Position numbers and translations under genes: made by a program. Source: Streptomyces albogriseolus (GTDB taxonomy: Bacteria; Actinomycetota; Actinomycetes; Streptomycetales; Streptomycetaceae). Taken from it: a stretch of DNA of 64,000 nucleotides. The notes under the pieces are model-generated. The model was not told where the DNA came from. It did no database searches and was given only the letters and a program-made list of their open reading frames with translations. Positions within the stretch are counted from its first letter, which is position 1, and each line of letters starts with the position of its first letter. Of this stretch, positions 1 through 9,332 are shown in pieces. Location: positions 620,001-684,000 of the forward strand of contig BMVA01000001.1 of assembly GCA_014650475.1 (NCBI GenBank), written 5' to 3'.

Positions 1-1817
1 AGTCCGGCAACGCGGCCAACGACGACCCCATGTTCCGGGGCGACTTCAAAGGACTGGTCGAGAAGCTCGACTACATCAAGGCGCTCGGCTTCTCCGCCGT
101 CTGGATCACCCCGGTGGTCCTGAACCGCTCCGACTACGACTACCACGGTTACCACGGCTGGGACTTCTACAAGGTCGACCCGCGTCTGGAGTCCGCCGGC
201 GCCTCCTACCAGGACCTCATCGACGCCGCCCACGCCAAGGGCATGAAGATCTACCAGGACGTCGTCTACAACCACTCCTCCCGCTGGGGCGCCAAGGGGC
301 TGTTCACCCCGACCGTCCACGGGGTGCGCGACGCGCAGTGGAGCTGGTACTACGACGAGAAGCAGCCCGGGTTCGAGTACGACGGACTCACCGTGGAGCC
401 CAAGAGCGGCAAGTCGTACTACAACGGCGACCTCTGGTCCACCGCCGAGCCCTCCGGCAACACCTGCGTCAACTGGGGCGTGCCCACGGGCGGCAGAAGC
501 CCCGAGGGTTACACCCTCTACAACTGCCAGTGGCCGAGCCCCACCTCCGGCATGTTCCCCAAGGCTCTCTACCACCAGTGCTGGATCGGCAACTGGGAGG
601 GCGAGGACTCGCGTTCCTGCTGGCTGCACGAGGACCTCGCGGACTTCAACACGGAGAACGCGCAGGTGCAGAACTATCTGATCGGCGCCTACAACAAGTA
701 CATCGACATGGGCGTCGACGGCTTCCGCGTCGACACGGCCGTGCACATCCCGCGCACCACCTGGAACCGCCGTTTCCTGCCCGCCATTCAGGAACGCGTC
801 ACCCAGCGGCACGGCGCCGAGGCCGCGAAGAACTTCTTCGTCTTCGGCGAGGTCGCCGCCTTCGTCAACGACAAGTGGAACCGCGGCTCGGTCAACCACT
901 CCGCGCAGTTCTACACGTGGAAGGAGCGCAAGGAGTACAGCGCCGACGACGAGAAGGCGGCCCTGGAGATGTACGACTACGAGCAACAGCAGGGCACGGG
1001 CAACCAGCCGACCTCCACCAACGCCTTCCTCGACGGCAACACCTACCACGCCCCCGACCACAGCCGCTTCTCCGGCATGAACGTCATCGACATGCGGATG
1101 CACATGAACTTCGGGGACGCGAGCAACGCCTTCCACAACGGCAAGGACTCCGACGACAGTTACCACGACGCCACGTACAACGTGGTCTACGTCGACAGCC
1201 ACGACTACGGCCCCAACAAGAGCAGCGAACGCTACACCGGCGGCACCGACGCCTGGGCCGAGAACATGTCCCTGATGTGGACCTTCCGCGGCATCCCGAC
1301 GCTCTACTACGGCTCGGAGATCGAGTTCCAGAAGGGCAAGAAGATCGACTGCGGCCCGAGCTGCCCGCTGGCCACGACCGGCAGGGCGTACTACGGCGCT
1401 CATCTCGCCGGTGAGGTGAAGGCGTCCGGCTTCTCGCAGGTCGAGTCCGCCTCCGGCGCCGTCGCCACCACGCTTCAGCAGCCGCTGGTCAAGCACGTAC
1501 AGCGCCTCAACCAGATCCGCCGTGCCGTGCCCGCCCTCCAGTCGGGCCAGTACTCCACTGCCGGCATCAGCGGCGACATGGCGTTCAAGCGCCGCTACAC
1601 CTCGGGCGGCACCGACAGCTTCGCCCTGGTCACCGTCTCGGGCGGCGCCACCTTCACCGGCATCCCCAACGGCACCTACCGCGACGCGGTCACCGGCGAC
1701 ACCCGCACCGTCACCGACGGCACCCTCACCGTCGCCGCCCCCGGCAAGGGCAACCTGCGCGTCTACGTCCTCGACGGGCCCGGGAAGATCGGCGCGGACG
1801 GCCCCTACCTGAAGTAG
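1..1817 (+). CDS. secreted GH13 alpha-amylase family glycoside hydrolase (5' partial)
   Basis: This is a retaining alpha-glucan hydrolase of family GH13. The frame is already open at the window edge, so the signal peptide and the start of the barrel are missing. Numbering from the first Met in view (base 30), the GH13 regions are visible: the nucleophile Asp235 in GFRVDTA, the acid/base Glu274 in VFGEVAAF, and the transition-state His391-Asp392 in VDSHDYG. Many Trp, Tyr and Cys residues fit an extracellular enzyme. The last ~90 residues look like the C-terminal beta domain. It converges on the GH3 gene across a hairpin terminator, so it is not part of that operon. Exact specificity (amylase or another alpha-glucan activity) cannot be read from the sequence. 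Confidence 0.9.
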   Translation, partial: SGNAANDDPMFRGDFKGLVEKLDYIKALGFSAVWITPVVLNRSDYDYHGYHGWDFYKVDPRLESAGASYQDLIDAAHAKGMKIYQDVVYNHSSRWGAKGLFTPTVHGVRDAQWSWYYDEKQPGFEYDGLTVEPKSGKSYYNGDLWSTAEPSGNTCVNWGVPTGGRSPEGYTLYNCQWPSPTSGMFPKALYHQCWIGNWEGEDSRSCWLHEDLADFNTENAQVQNYLIGAYNKYIDMGVDGFRVDTAVHIPRTTWNRRFLPAIQERVTQRHGAEAAKNFFVFGEVAAFVNDKWNRGSVNHSAQFYTWKERKEYSADDEKAALEMYDYEQQQGTGNQPTSTNAFLDGNTYHAPDHSRFSGMNVIDMRMHMNFGDASNAFHNGKDSDDSYHDATYNVVYVDSHDYGPNKSSERYTGGTDAWAENMSLMWTFRGIPTLYYGSEIEFQKGKKIDCGPSCPLATTGRAYYGAHLAGEVKASGFSQVESASGAVATTLQQPLVKHVQRLNQIRRAVPALQSGQYSTAGISGDMAFKRRYTSGGTDSFALVTVSGGATFTGIPNGTYRDAVTGDTRTVTDGTLTVAAPGKGNLRVYVLDGPGKIGADGPYLK

Positions 1818-1853
1818 CGGTGTGACGGGAGGAACGGGAGGAAGCAGAACGAC

Positions 1854-1889
1854 GGCGGTGCGGGCCCCGGCTCCGGGACCCGCACCGCC
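1854..1889. terminator. bidirectional hairpin terminator
   Basis: An 11-bp perfect inverted repeat (GGCGGTGCGGG and its complement) encloses a further GC-rich stem. It lies between the convergent GH13 and GH3 genes and could stop transcription from both sides. There is no U-tract, which is usual in Streptomyces. Confidence 0.65.
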
Positions 1890-1910
1890 TTCTCCCCCCG
1901 CACCGTGCGG

Positions 1911-4277
1911 TCACTCCACCGAGAACTCCGCGTGGAAGCGCCGCGTGTGGTCCACCACCCGCACCGGCCCCGTCAGGGTGACGGTGGCCGTCAGGCGGGT
2001 GTCCGTGCTGGACGTCGCCAGGCGGAGTTCCAGGTCGCCCGGTTCGACGATGCGGTGGCCGTCACGGCCAGTGAAGGACGCCACGTCCGCCGGGACCGTG
2101 ACCCGTACCCTGCGCTCCTCGCCCGGCTCCAGGTCCAGACGGGTGTAGCCGACCAGGCGCCGCACCGGCTGGACCACGGAGGCGACCGGGTCGTGGAGGT
2201 AGAGCTGGACGACCTCGGTGCCGGTCCGCTCCCCCGTGTTGCGCACGGTGAGGGACGCCGTGAACTCGCCGTCCGTCGGCGCCTCTTCGGCGTCCACCGT
2301 CAGATCGCTCCACGTGAACGTCGTGTACGTCAGGCCGTGTCCGAAGCCGAACGCCGGCGTCGGGTCGATGTTGGACACCTCGCTGGCCTGGGCGAGCGGG
2401 GCGCCCAGGTACGTGGTCGGCTGGGAGCCAGGCGTACGCGGGACGCTGACCGGGAGGCGTCCGGACGGGTTCGTCCGGCCGCTGAGCACGCCGGCGATGG
2501 CGCGCGTGCCGGCGACGCCCGGGAAGAAGGACTGCACGATCGCCGCGGAGTCCTCCACCGCCCGGCCGAGCGCGTAGGGGCGGCCCGCGAGGAGGACGGT
2601 CACCACGGGCGTGCCCGAGTCGAGCAGCGCGTCGAGGAGTTGCTGCTGCGCGCCGGGCAGGGCGAGGGACTCCGCGTCGCATCCCTCGCCGCTGGTGCCG
2701 CGTCCGAACAGGCCGGCGCGGTCACCGAGCGCCACGACGACGATGTCGGCGTCACGCGCCGTGTCCACGGCCTCCGTGATGCCGGAGAGGTCGCCGTCGT
2801 CGACGCCGGTGCCGCGGACGACGGTGATCTCGGCGTCCGGGAACTCGGCCGTCAGGCTTGCGCGCAGGTCGGGCAGTTCGATGCCCACGGGGATGTCCGG
2901 GTACTTCACGCCCACGTGCTGCGGGAAGGAGTAGCAGCCGAGGACGGCCGACGGCTCGGTGGCGTTGGGGCCGACGAGCGCGATCCGGCGGGGACGGCCG
3001 AGCGGCAGGGTGCCGTCGTTGCTGAGCAGGACGACCGCCTTCTCGGCGATCTCCCGGGCCAGTTCGCGGTTCTCGGGCCCGTCGAGGTCGATCTTGCCGC
3101 GCAGAGCCTCCGGGTCGTCCAGGTCGGCGCCGTCGAACGCCGGCGGCACCGGGCTCCAGTCGGGGTCCAGCAGGCCGAGCTCCGCCTTCTGGGCGAGGAC
3201 GCGGCGCAGAGCGCGGTCGATCAGGGCTTCCGGCACCCGGCCCTCGGCGACGGCCTCGGCGAGCGGGGCGCCGAAGGTCTTGACCGTGGGCAGCTCGATG
3301 TCGACGCCCGCCTCGAGCGCGGCGCCGGCCGCGTCGGCGAAGTCGCCCGCGACGCCGTGCAGCGTCTTGAGGAAGGCGATGCCGAAGTAGTCGGCGACGA
3401 CCGTGCCGTCGAAGCCCCAGGTGTCGCGGAGCAGCCCGGTGAGCAGGGTCTCGTCGGCCGCGGCGGGGACGCCGTCGATGTCGGTGTAGGCGTGCATGAC
3501 GGAGCGGGCGCCGCCCTCGCGGATCGCCATCTCGAACGGTGGCAGCAGCACGTCGGCGCGTTCGCGCGGCCCCACGGAGGAGGGGGCGAGGTTGCGTCCC
3601 GCGCGGGAGGCCGAGTAGCCCACGAAGTGCTTGAGGGTGGCGACGATCCCGGCGGACTCCAGGCCCTGGACGTAGGCGGTGCCGATGGTGCCGACGAGGT
3701 ACGGGTCCTCGCCGATGGTCTCCTCGACGCGGCCCCAGCGGGCGTCGCGGACGACGTCGAGGACGGGCGCGAGGCCCTGGTGGACGCCGACGGCGCGCAT
3801 GTCGCGGCCGATGGCGGCGGCCATCCGGCGGATCACGTCCGGGTCGAAGGTGGCGCCCCAGGACAGCGGCACGGGATAGGCGGTGGCGCCCCAGGCGGCG
3901 AAGCCGGCCAGGCACTCCTCGTGCGCGACGGCGGGGATGCCGAAGCGGTTCGCGGAGGTGATGCGGGTCTGGGTGCGCAGCAGGGAGAGCGCGCCGAGCG
4001 CCGGGTCGACGGGGGCGGTGCCGAAGGGGCGGGTGAGCTGGCCCAGGCCGGACGGCAGGAGCGCGTCGAGGTCGACGGCCTCCTCCATGTCGTGCTGGTG
4101 CGGGGCGACCTCGCCGCCGTTGGCGGAGGCGCCGACCCACACGCCGTACAGCTGGGCGATCTTCTCCTGGAGGGTCATGGCGCCGATCAGCGCGTCGACC
4201 CGGGCGGAGACGGGGTGGGAGGGATCGTTCCAGAGGGGGATTTCGGGGGTGGTCTCTACGGCCACGTTCGCGGTCAC
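1911..4277 (-). CDS. bxlA: GH3 beta-xylosidase/beta-glucosidase (BxlA-like)
   Basis: This is a 788-aa family-3 retaining glycosidase, probably intracellular because no signal peptide is seen. The (beta/alpha)8 domain carries the LDVVRDARWGRVEE block near residues 173-186, the KHF motif at 216-218 and the expected nucleophile Asp296 in GTVVADYFG. A fibronectin-III-like domain (GTEVVQLYL...) closes the protein. The GTG start overlaps the stop of the upstream permease (GTGA) and has GGAGGA just before it, so it is translationally coupled. The order binding protein, permease, permease, GH3 with a divergent LacI matches the bxlEFGA/bxlR xylooligosaccharide operon known in Streptomyces. The symbol rests on synteny; a beta-glucosidase cannot be excluded. 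Confidence 0.9.
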   Translation of the reverse strand: MTANVAVETTPEIPLWNDPSHPVSARVDALIGAMTLQEKIAQLYGVWVGASANGGEVAPHQHDMEEAVDLDALLPSGLGQLTRPFGTAPVDPALGALSLLRTQTRITSANRFGIPAVAHEECLAGFAAWGATAYPVPLSWGATFDPDVIRRMAAAIGRDMRAVGVHQGLAPVLDVVRDARWGRVEETIGEDPYLVGTIGTAYVQGLESAGIVATLKHFVGYSASRAGRNLAPSSVGPRERADVLLPPFEMAIREGGARSVMHAYTDIDGVPAAADETLLTGLLRDTWGFDGTVVADYFGIAFLKTLHGVAGDFADAAGAALEAGVDIELPTVKTFGAPLAEAVAEGRVPEALIDRALRRVLAQKAELGLLDPDWSPVPPAFDGADLDDPEALRGKIDLDGPENRELAREIAEKAVVLLSNDGTLPLGRPRRIALVGPNATEPSAVLGCYSFPQHVGVKYPDIPVGIELPDLRASLTAEFPDAEITVVRGTGVDDGDLSGITEAVDTARDADIVVVALGDRAGLFGRGTSGEGCDAESLALPGAQQQLLDALLDSGTPVVTVLLAGRPYALGRAVEDSAAIVQSFFPGVAGTRAIAGVLSGRTNPSGRLPVSVPRTPGSQPTTYLGAPLAQASEVSNIDPTPAFGFGHGLTYTTFTWSDLTVDAEEAPTDGEFTASLTVRNTGERTGTEVVQLYLHDPVASVVQPVRRLVGYTRLDLEPGEERRVRVTVPADVASFTGRDGHRIVEPGDLELRLATSSTDTRLTATVTLTGPVRVVDHTRRFHAEFSVE

Positions 4278-5092
4278 TTTCCTCCGACACCCATCAGCCC
4301 CTGGACCAGGGCGCGACGGGCGAACAGGTAGACGAGCAGGATGGGCACCATGGACAGCACCACGGCTCCCAGCAGCCCGGGGATGTCGATGCCGTGTTCG
4401 GTCTGGAAGTCGTACAGGCCCAGGGTGACGACCTTGGTGGAGTCGGACTGGGTCAGCACGAGCGGGAACAGGAAGCCGTTCCATGCCTGGAGCGCCGAGA
4501 AGACCACGATGGTGGACAGTCCGCCCCGGGACAGCGGCAGCACGAGCTGGAAGAACTGCCGGCGCGGGGTGGCGCCGTCCATGGCCATGGCCTCGTACAG
4601 CTCCGGGGAGATGTCGCGCATGGCGCCGCTGAGGATGAGCGCGGACATCGGCAGGCAGAAGGCGGCCGTGGGCAGAATGACGCCGAGCAGGTTGTCGTAC
4701 AGCCCGGCCTCGCTGATCAGGTAGAACATCGGCACGATGACGGCCTGGGCCGGGATCGCCAGCCCGAGCAGGAACAGCCGGAAGATCGCCGACGTGGTCC
4801 TGCCCCGGCTGCGCACGATGGCGTAGGCGAGCGGCGGTACCAGCAGCAGCACGATGCCGATGACACAGGCCGTGACGACGAGCGTGTTGAGGAAGTACCG
4901 GCCGAACCCCGAGTCGAAGGCGCCGGTGAAGTTGTCCAGGGTGAAGGTGTCCGGGAAGGACACCGGGCCGTTCTGGGCGTAGTCCTGGCGGGTGCGCAGG
5001 GTCGCCGCGAGCATCACGTACAGCGGCAGGCCGACCAGGACCAGCCAGACGATCGAGCCGGCGCCGGCCAGGTAGTTGGGGCGGCGCCTCAT
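4274..5092 (-). CDS. bxlG: carbohydrate ABC transporter permease (BxlG-like)
   Basis: This 272-aa inner-membrane permease is of the MalG/CUT1 type. About six transmembrane segments are visible. The cytoplasmic EAA-loop (YEAMAMDGATPRRQFFQLVLP) that docks the ATPase is present. Its ATG overlaps the stop of the first permease by four bases (ATGA), and its own stop overlaps the GH3 start, so the three genes are coupled. No ATPase gene is in the operon. CUT1 systems in Streptomyces usually share the MsiK ATPase encoded elsewhere, which I infer here too. The likely substrate is xylooligosaccharide, from the neighbouring GH3 and xylanase genes. Confidence 0.92.
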   Translation of the reverse strand: MRRRPNYLAGAGSIVWLVLVGLPLYVMLAATLRTRQDYAQNGPVSFPDTFTLDNFTGAFDSGFGRYFLNTLVVTACVIGIVLLLVPPLAYAIVRSRGRTTSAIFRLFLLGLAIPAQAVIVPMFYLISEAGLYDNLLGVILPTAAFCLPMSALILSGAMRDISPELYEAMAMDGATPRRQFFQLVLPLSRGGLSTIVVFSALQAWNGFLFPLVLTQSDSTKVVTLGLYDFQTEHGIDIPGLLGAVVLSMVPILLVYLFARRALVQGLMGVGGK

Positions 5093-6048
5093 GACACACC
5101 TTCCATGGAGCTGCGCATCTTGTCGTAGCCGGAGACCTTCACCACGACCAGGGAGATGATGGTGGCGGCGACGACCAGGGCGAGGGCGATGGCGGAGCCG
5201 ACGCCGAAGTCGAAGCCCTTGAAGGCCTTGTCGTACATGTAGTAGGCGCTGATGGTCGTGTCGGTGCCGGGGCCGCCCTGGGTGAGGATGAGGACGGTCT
5301 CGAAGGTGGTGAGGCCACCGACGATCATCAGGATCATCGACGTGATCATGGAGTTGCGGAGCTGCGGCAGCGTGATGTGGAAGAACTGCCGGTAGCGGCC
5401 CGCGCCGTCGATCTCCGCGGCCTGGTAGAGCACCTGCGGGATGGAGCGGGCGGCGCCCTGGTAGATCAGCGTGTGGAACGGGGTGAACTGCCAGGTGCTC
5501 ACGAACGCCAGTACGCCGATGGCGGTGGCCTGTTCGCCGAACAGGTTGCCGTCGCCGAACAGCCAGGTGGCGTCGGCGGGGATGCCGAAGTTCGGGTCGA
5601 GCAGCGCGCGCCACAGCACGGAGACGGCGGTGGCGGACAGCAGCAGCGGGATGAAGTAGATGACGGACAGCACCGCGCGGTTGCGCTGGTAGCCGGCCGC
5701 CCAGACGCCGAGCAGGATGCTCAGCGGGGTCTGGAGGACCACGCCGAGCGCGGTCAGCAGCAGGGTGAGCCAGACGCTCTTCAGCATCACCGGGTCGTCC
5801 CACAGGCGTGACCAGTTGTCGGTGCCGACCCACTGGGGCGAGCCGAGCCCGTTCCAGCTCATGAAGGACAGCACCGCGACCATCACGAGCGGGACGATGG
5901 CGAAGAGCGTGAAGAACACGGCGGCGGGCAGCGCCCAGGCGAAGCCCGGGCGGCCCACCGTGGACACGGAGGGGGAGGCGGCCGGCCGCCGCCGGGACTC
6001 CTTGCGGAGCCCGGCGGCGGGCGGAGCGCTCGTGATCTTTGTGGTCAT
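5089..6048 (-). CDS. bxlF: carbohydrate ABC transporter permease (BxlF-like)
   Basis: This 319-aa MalF-type permease is the partner of the downstream BxlG-like protein. A basic N-terminal tail of about 40 residues precedes the first membrane helix (ALPAAVFFTLFAIVPLVM), and about six helices follow. The EAA-loop is visible as AAEIDGAGRYRQFFHITLP. The gene follows the binding-protein gene after 10 bases and overlaps the next permease gene by four. It would form the heterodimeric membrane pore of the oligosaccharide importer. Confidence 0.92.
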   Translation of the reverse strand: MTTKITSAPPAAGLRKESRRRPAASPSVSTVGRPGFAWALPAAVFFTLFAIVPLVMVAVLSFMSWNGLGSPQWVGTDNWSRLWDDPVMLKSVWLTLLLTALGVVLQTPLSILLGVWAAGYQRNRAVLSVIYFIPLLLSATAVSVLWRALLDPNFGIPADATWLFGDGNLFGEQATAIGVLAFVSTWQFTPFHTLIYQGAARSIPQVLYQAAEIDGAGRYRQFFHITLPQLRNSMITSMILMIVGGLTTFETVLILTQGGPGTDTTISAYYMYDKAFKGFDFGVGSAIALALVVAATIISLVVVKVSGYDKMRSSMEGVS

Positions 6049-6058
6049 GAGCCGTTCG

Positions 6059-7363
6059 TCACTCGGTCGGGAGGGCCTGCATGGCCTTGATGAAGCCGTC
6101 CGCGTCGAGCTGTCCGTTGAAGAACTGCTGGATGGCCTTGTGCATGTCCGAGGCCGCCGACTGCGGGTACGCCTGGTCCCAGGAGAGCTGGAACGACGGC
6201 GCGTCGGCCACCAGGTCGTACTGGAAGCGGGAGTACTCGGGCGTCGCGGACGTCTCGATGAACTCGTCGGTGTTGGTCGTGGTGGTGAGGTTGCCGACGT
6301 TGAGCTGCGCCTTGACGAACTCGTCGGAGTACATGAGCTCGAGGAACTTGGCGACGGCCTCGGGGTGCTTGGTCTTCTTCAGCACCGAGTAGTAGTTGTT
6401 GGTGTTGCCTGCGACGTTCTTCGGGTCGCCCTTGCCGCCCTGGACGGTCGGGAAGGCGGAGTAGCCGAGACCCTTCTCCGCGAAGTCCGGGTGGTCGGTG
6501 AGCTGCTGGGAGTAGTACCAGGAGCCCATCAGCTCGAAGCCGGCCTTGCCCTGGGCGACCAGCGCGACCGAGCCGCCGTTGGTGTACTTCACGGAGTCGT
6601 AGTTCTTCCCGAAGGCGCCCGCGTCGACGAGCTCCCTGATCATCTTCAGGGCCTTCTTGCTCTCCGGGGCCTCCCAGGCGCTCTTGTCGCCGTCGAGGGC
6701 CTTGGCGAAGAGCTCCGGACCGGCTATGCGGTCGAAGAGGTACTGGAACCACATCTGGGTGGGCCAGACGTCGCCGCCGCCGAGCGCGATCGGGGTGACG
6801 CCCTCGTCCTTCAGCGCCTCCACGGCGTTGAGCAGCTCGTCCCAGGTCTTCGGCGGCTGGACGCCCGCCTTCTTGAGGACGTTCTTGTTGTGGAACAGCA
6901 GGACGGGCTGCGTGCCGCGCATGGGGATGCCGTACGGCTTGCCGTCGACGACGGCGTTGTTGAAGACGGACGGGAGGAACTTGCTCTCCAGCTCCGGGTT
7001 CTTCTTGATGAAGTCGTCCAGCGGGAGCAGCAGGTCGGCCTTGACGAAGGGCTTGATGCTGCCGCCGCCCCAGTTGAAGAAGACGTCCGGGGCCTGCGGG
7101 GTGCTGATGATCGTCTGAAGCTTCTTCTGGTAGTCGGCACCGGGGATGGTGTCGAGGACCGCCTTGACGTCGGACGTCTCGTTGAACTTGTCGACGATCT
7201 GCTTCTCGATCTTGTTGGTGGCGTCCCCGTAGACAAGGATATGAATCTTGCCGTCGTCCGCCGACGCCCCGCCGTTGCCGTCACCGCAGGCGGACAGGCT
7301 CAGGGCCAGGGCGAGCGTCGCACCGGTGGCGATCAGTCTGGGCAAGCGCGCACGTGTCTTCAT
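6059..7363 (-). CDS. bxlE: sugar-binding lipoprotein of ABC importer (BxlE-like)
   Basis: This 434-aa extracellular solute-binding protein (family 1) captures the sugar for the importer. The N-terminus is a typical lipoprotein signal with a lipobox ending at Cys26 (SLSAC). An acidic linker and a long periplasmic-binding-type domain follow. I chose the ATG at 7363 because GAAAGG lies just upstream and the signal peptide begins there; the longer open frame upstream runs through the regulatory region. The CGAAAGTTTCG palindrome sits about 12 bases before the start codon. It is the first gene of the operon with the two permeases and the GH3 enzyme. Confidence 0.93.
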   Translation of the reverse strand: MKTRARLPRLIATGATLALALSLSACGDGNGGASADDGKIHILVYGDATNKIEKQIVDKFNETSDVKAVLDTIPGADYQKKLQTIISTPQAPDVFFNWGGGSIKPFVKADLLLPLDDFIKKNPELESKFLPSVFNNAVVDGKPYGIPMRGTQPVLLFHNKNVLKKAGVQPPKTWDELLNAVEALKDEGVTPIALGGGDVWPTQMWFQYLFDRIAGPELFAKALDGDKSAWEAPESKKALKMIRELVDAGAFGKNYDSVKYTNGGSVALVAQGKAGFELMGSWYYSQQLTDHPDFAEKGLGYSAFPTVQGGKGDPKNVAGNTNNYYSVLKKTKHPEAVAKFLELMYSDEFVKAQLNVGNLTTTTNTDEFIETSATPEYSRFQYDLVADAPSFQLSWDQAYPQSAASDMHKAIQQFFNGQLDADGFIKAMQALPTE

Positions 7364-7374
7364 CGTTCGCCTTT

Positions 7375-7385
7375 CGAAAGTTTCG
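7375..7385. promoter_or_regulatory. LacI-type (BxlR-like) operator
   Basis: CGAAAGTTTCG is a perfect palindrome lying between the binding-protein start and the divergent LacI gene. Half-site copies (CCGAAAGT at 7395-7402, CGAAACG at 7464-7470) lie nearby, so autoregulation is plausible. The core fits the CGAA-N-TTCG style of operator that I recall for BxlR. The same sequence occurs near xlnB at 11598-11608. Confidence 0.65.
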
Positions 7386-7501
7386 GCTTCATCGCCGAAA
7401 GTCCATGCCGAGGGACAGTAGGTCAGACGGGAGTTGGGGTCAACGGTCGGGTCGCAACTCGCCCGAAACGTTATCGACACGCGGTGCTCTATCCTGCGGG
7501 T

Positions 7502-8521
7502 ATGCGTGAAGACGACGAGGCGAACGGGCGTGTCACCCTGGCTGCGGTAGCGAAAGAGGCCGGGGTTTCGATGCCGACAGTTTCGAAGGTGCTCAACGGC
7601 CGTTCGGATGTCTCACGCGCCACGCGCGCCAAGGTGGAGAAGCTGCTGGACCTGCACGGCTATCGCCGGCGCGTGCAGCCCGCCGCCCGCTACCCGCTCA
7701 TCGAGATCGTGTTCCACGAGCTGGAGAGCGTGTGGGCGATGGAGCTGATCCGGGGCGTGGAGAACGTCGCGAAGGAGAACCGCGCGACGGTGGTGCTCAC
7801 CGAGAGCGGCACCCGGCACACCCCCGGCCCGGACTGGCTGCCGGGCGTGCTGCAGCGCCGGCCGCTCGGAGTGGTGCTGGTCTTCTCCAGCCTGCCGCAG
7901 GACATCAAGCGCCAGCTGCGGGCGGCGGCCATCCCGTTCGTCGTCATCGATCCGGCGGGCGACCCCGACCCGGACGTGCCCTCGGTCGGCTCGGCCAACT
8001 GGGCCGGAGGTCTCGCCGCCACCCGGCACCTCACCGAGCGCGGCCACCGGCGCATCGCCATCATCACCGGCCCGGGCGACATGCTGTGCTCGCTGGCGCG
8101 CCTCGACGGCTACCGCTCGGCCATGGCGATGGCGGGGCTGGAGGTGGACCCACGGCTGACCCGCTTCGGCGACTTCCACGTCCAGGGCGGCTTCGAGCAG
8201 GCCATGGAGCTGCTGGAGGGCCCCGACCGGCCCACAGCGGTCTTCGCGGGCAGCGATCTGCAGGCGCTGGGTGTGCTGGAGGCGGCCCGCGTCAAGGGGC
8301 TGCGGGTGCCGGAGGACCTGTCGGTGGTCGGCTACGACGACGTGCCGCTCGCCCAGTGGTCCAGCCCGCCGCTCACCACGGTCCGCCAGCCGCTGCGGCA
8401 CATGGCCGAGGAGGCGTCCCGCATGCTCCTGCGCCCGGACGACCCCGGGGCGGCCGCCCAGCGCATCGAACTGGCGACCCACCTGGTGGTCCGGCAGAGC
8501 ACGGCACGACTGGAGGCCTGA
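7502..8521 (+). CDS. bxlR: LacI-family repressor of the xylooligosaccharide operon (BxlR-like)
   Basis: This is a 339-aa LacI/GalR regulator. The helix-turn-helix (VTLAAVAKEAGVSMPTVSKVLNG) occupies about residues 11-33, followed by the hinge helix and a periplasmic-binding-like effector domain. It diverges from the transporter operon across 138 bases that hold the palindromic operator, the normal arrangement for a pathway-specific repressor. I started the gene at the ATG directly before the HTH; the open frame extends further upstream only because of GC bias. The inducer is inferred to be a xylose oligomer. Confidence 0.9.
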   Translation: MREDDEANGRVTLAAVAKEAGVSMPTVSKVLNGRSDVSRATRAKVEKLLDLHGYRRRVQPAARYPLIEIVFHELESVWAMELIRGVENVAKENRATVVLTESGTRHTPGPDWLPGVLQRRPLGVVLVFSSLPQDIKRQLRAAAIPFVVIDPAGDPDPDVPSVGSANWAGGLAATRHLTERGHRRIAIITGPGDMLCSLARLDGYRSAMAMAGLEVDPRLTRFGDFHVQGGFEQAMELLEGPDRPTAVFAGSDLQALGVLEAARVKGLRVPEDLSVVGYDDVPLAQWSSPPLTTVRQPLRHMAEEASRMLLRPDDPGAAAQRIELATHLVVRQSTARLEA

Positions 8522-8639
8522 CGCGGCCCACCGGGCGTGCGCGGCCCGCGGGAGGCCGAAGCAGCCTGGCCCCGTCTCGACCCGCCCCGCACGGGTACCC
8601 GGTGCACCGGACCGGAGCGGCCGGAGGAGGTGGCCGGGC

Positions 8640-9284
8640 ATGGTGAGCGCGTCGGTGACGGTTCCGTCGGGAGCCGCGGCCCTGCGCGGTGATCTGGAGA
8701 TCCCCGCGGGGGCGCGCGGTGTGGTGCTGTTCGCGCACGGCAGCGGCAGTTCGCGGCTCAGCCCGCGTAACCGGGCCGTCGCCGGGGTGCTGCGGAGGGC
8801 GGGGTTCGGCACGCTGCTGCTGGACCTGCTGACCGCGGCCGAGGAGGACGAGGACGCGGCGACGGGCCGGCACCGTTTCGACATCGGTCTGCTGGCGGGC
8901 CGGCTGGCGCACGCCGTGGACTGGCTGGAGGACCGGCCGGACGCGGCGGACCTGCCGGTGGGGCTGTTCGGGGCCAGTACGGGAGCGGCGGCGGCGCTGG
9001 TCGCGGCGACGGAGCGGCCGCGGCGGGTGTCGACGGTCGTCTCGCGGGGCGGACGGCCCGACCTGGCGGGCGACGCGCTGGGTCTGGTGGCGTGCCCGGT
9101 GCTGCTCGTGGTGGGCGGTGCGGATCCGGAGGTGCTGGACCTGAACCGCCGGGCCGCGCGGCGGCTGTCCGCGCCGCACCGGCTGGACGTGGTGCCCGGC
9201 GCCACGCATCTGTTCGGCGAGCCGGGCGCGCTGGAGCGGGTGGCGGAGCTGGCCGCCGGATGGTTCGGCGAGCATCTGGGATGA
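8640..9284 (+). CDS. alpha/beta hydrolase (dienelactone-hydrolase-like)
   Basis: This 214-aa small cytoplasmic alpha/beta hydrolase has a likely catalytic triad of Ser in GASTG, Asp in VGGADPEV and His in GATHLF. The strand-turn HGSGSS near residues 31-36 would form the oxyanion hole. I use the ATG at 8640, preceded by GGAGGAGG at a 9-base spacing. It lies downstream of the LacI gene but after a gap of about 120 bases, so it may be a separate unit. The substrate is unknown. Confidence 0.85.
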   Translation: MVSASVTVPSGAAALRGDLEIPAGARGVVLFAHGSGSSRLSPRNRAVAGVLRRAGFGTLLLDLLTAAEEDEDAATGRHRFDIGLLAGRLAHAVDWLEDRPDAADLPVGLFGASTGAAAALVAATERPRRVSTVVSRGGRPDLAGDALGLVACPVLLVVGGADPEVLDLNRRAARRLSAPHRLDVVPGATHLFGEPGALERVAELAAGWFGEHLG

Positions 9285-9288
9285 GGGC

Positions 9289-9324
9289 GGCGAGCCGCGG
9301 CGACGACACGTGCCGCGGCTCGCC
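9289..9324. terminator. bidirectional hairpin terminator
   Basis: Thirteen-base perfect arms (GGCGAGCCGCGGC) with a 10-base loop lie between the convergent hydrolase and esterase genes, so the element can serve both. Confidence 0.75.
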
Positions 9325-9332
9325 CGGTGTGC

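Noticed and set aside
1905-4331. An 808-aa open frame on the plus strand opposite the GH3 gene
   Set aside because: It is antisense to a well-supported glycosidase and has the Arg/Gly/Val-rich, low-complexity composition of a GC-bias shadow frame.
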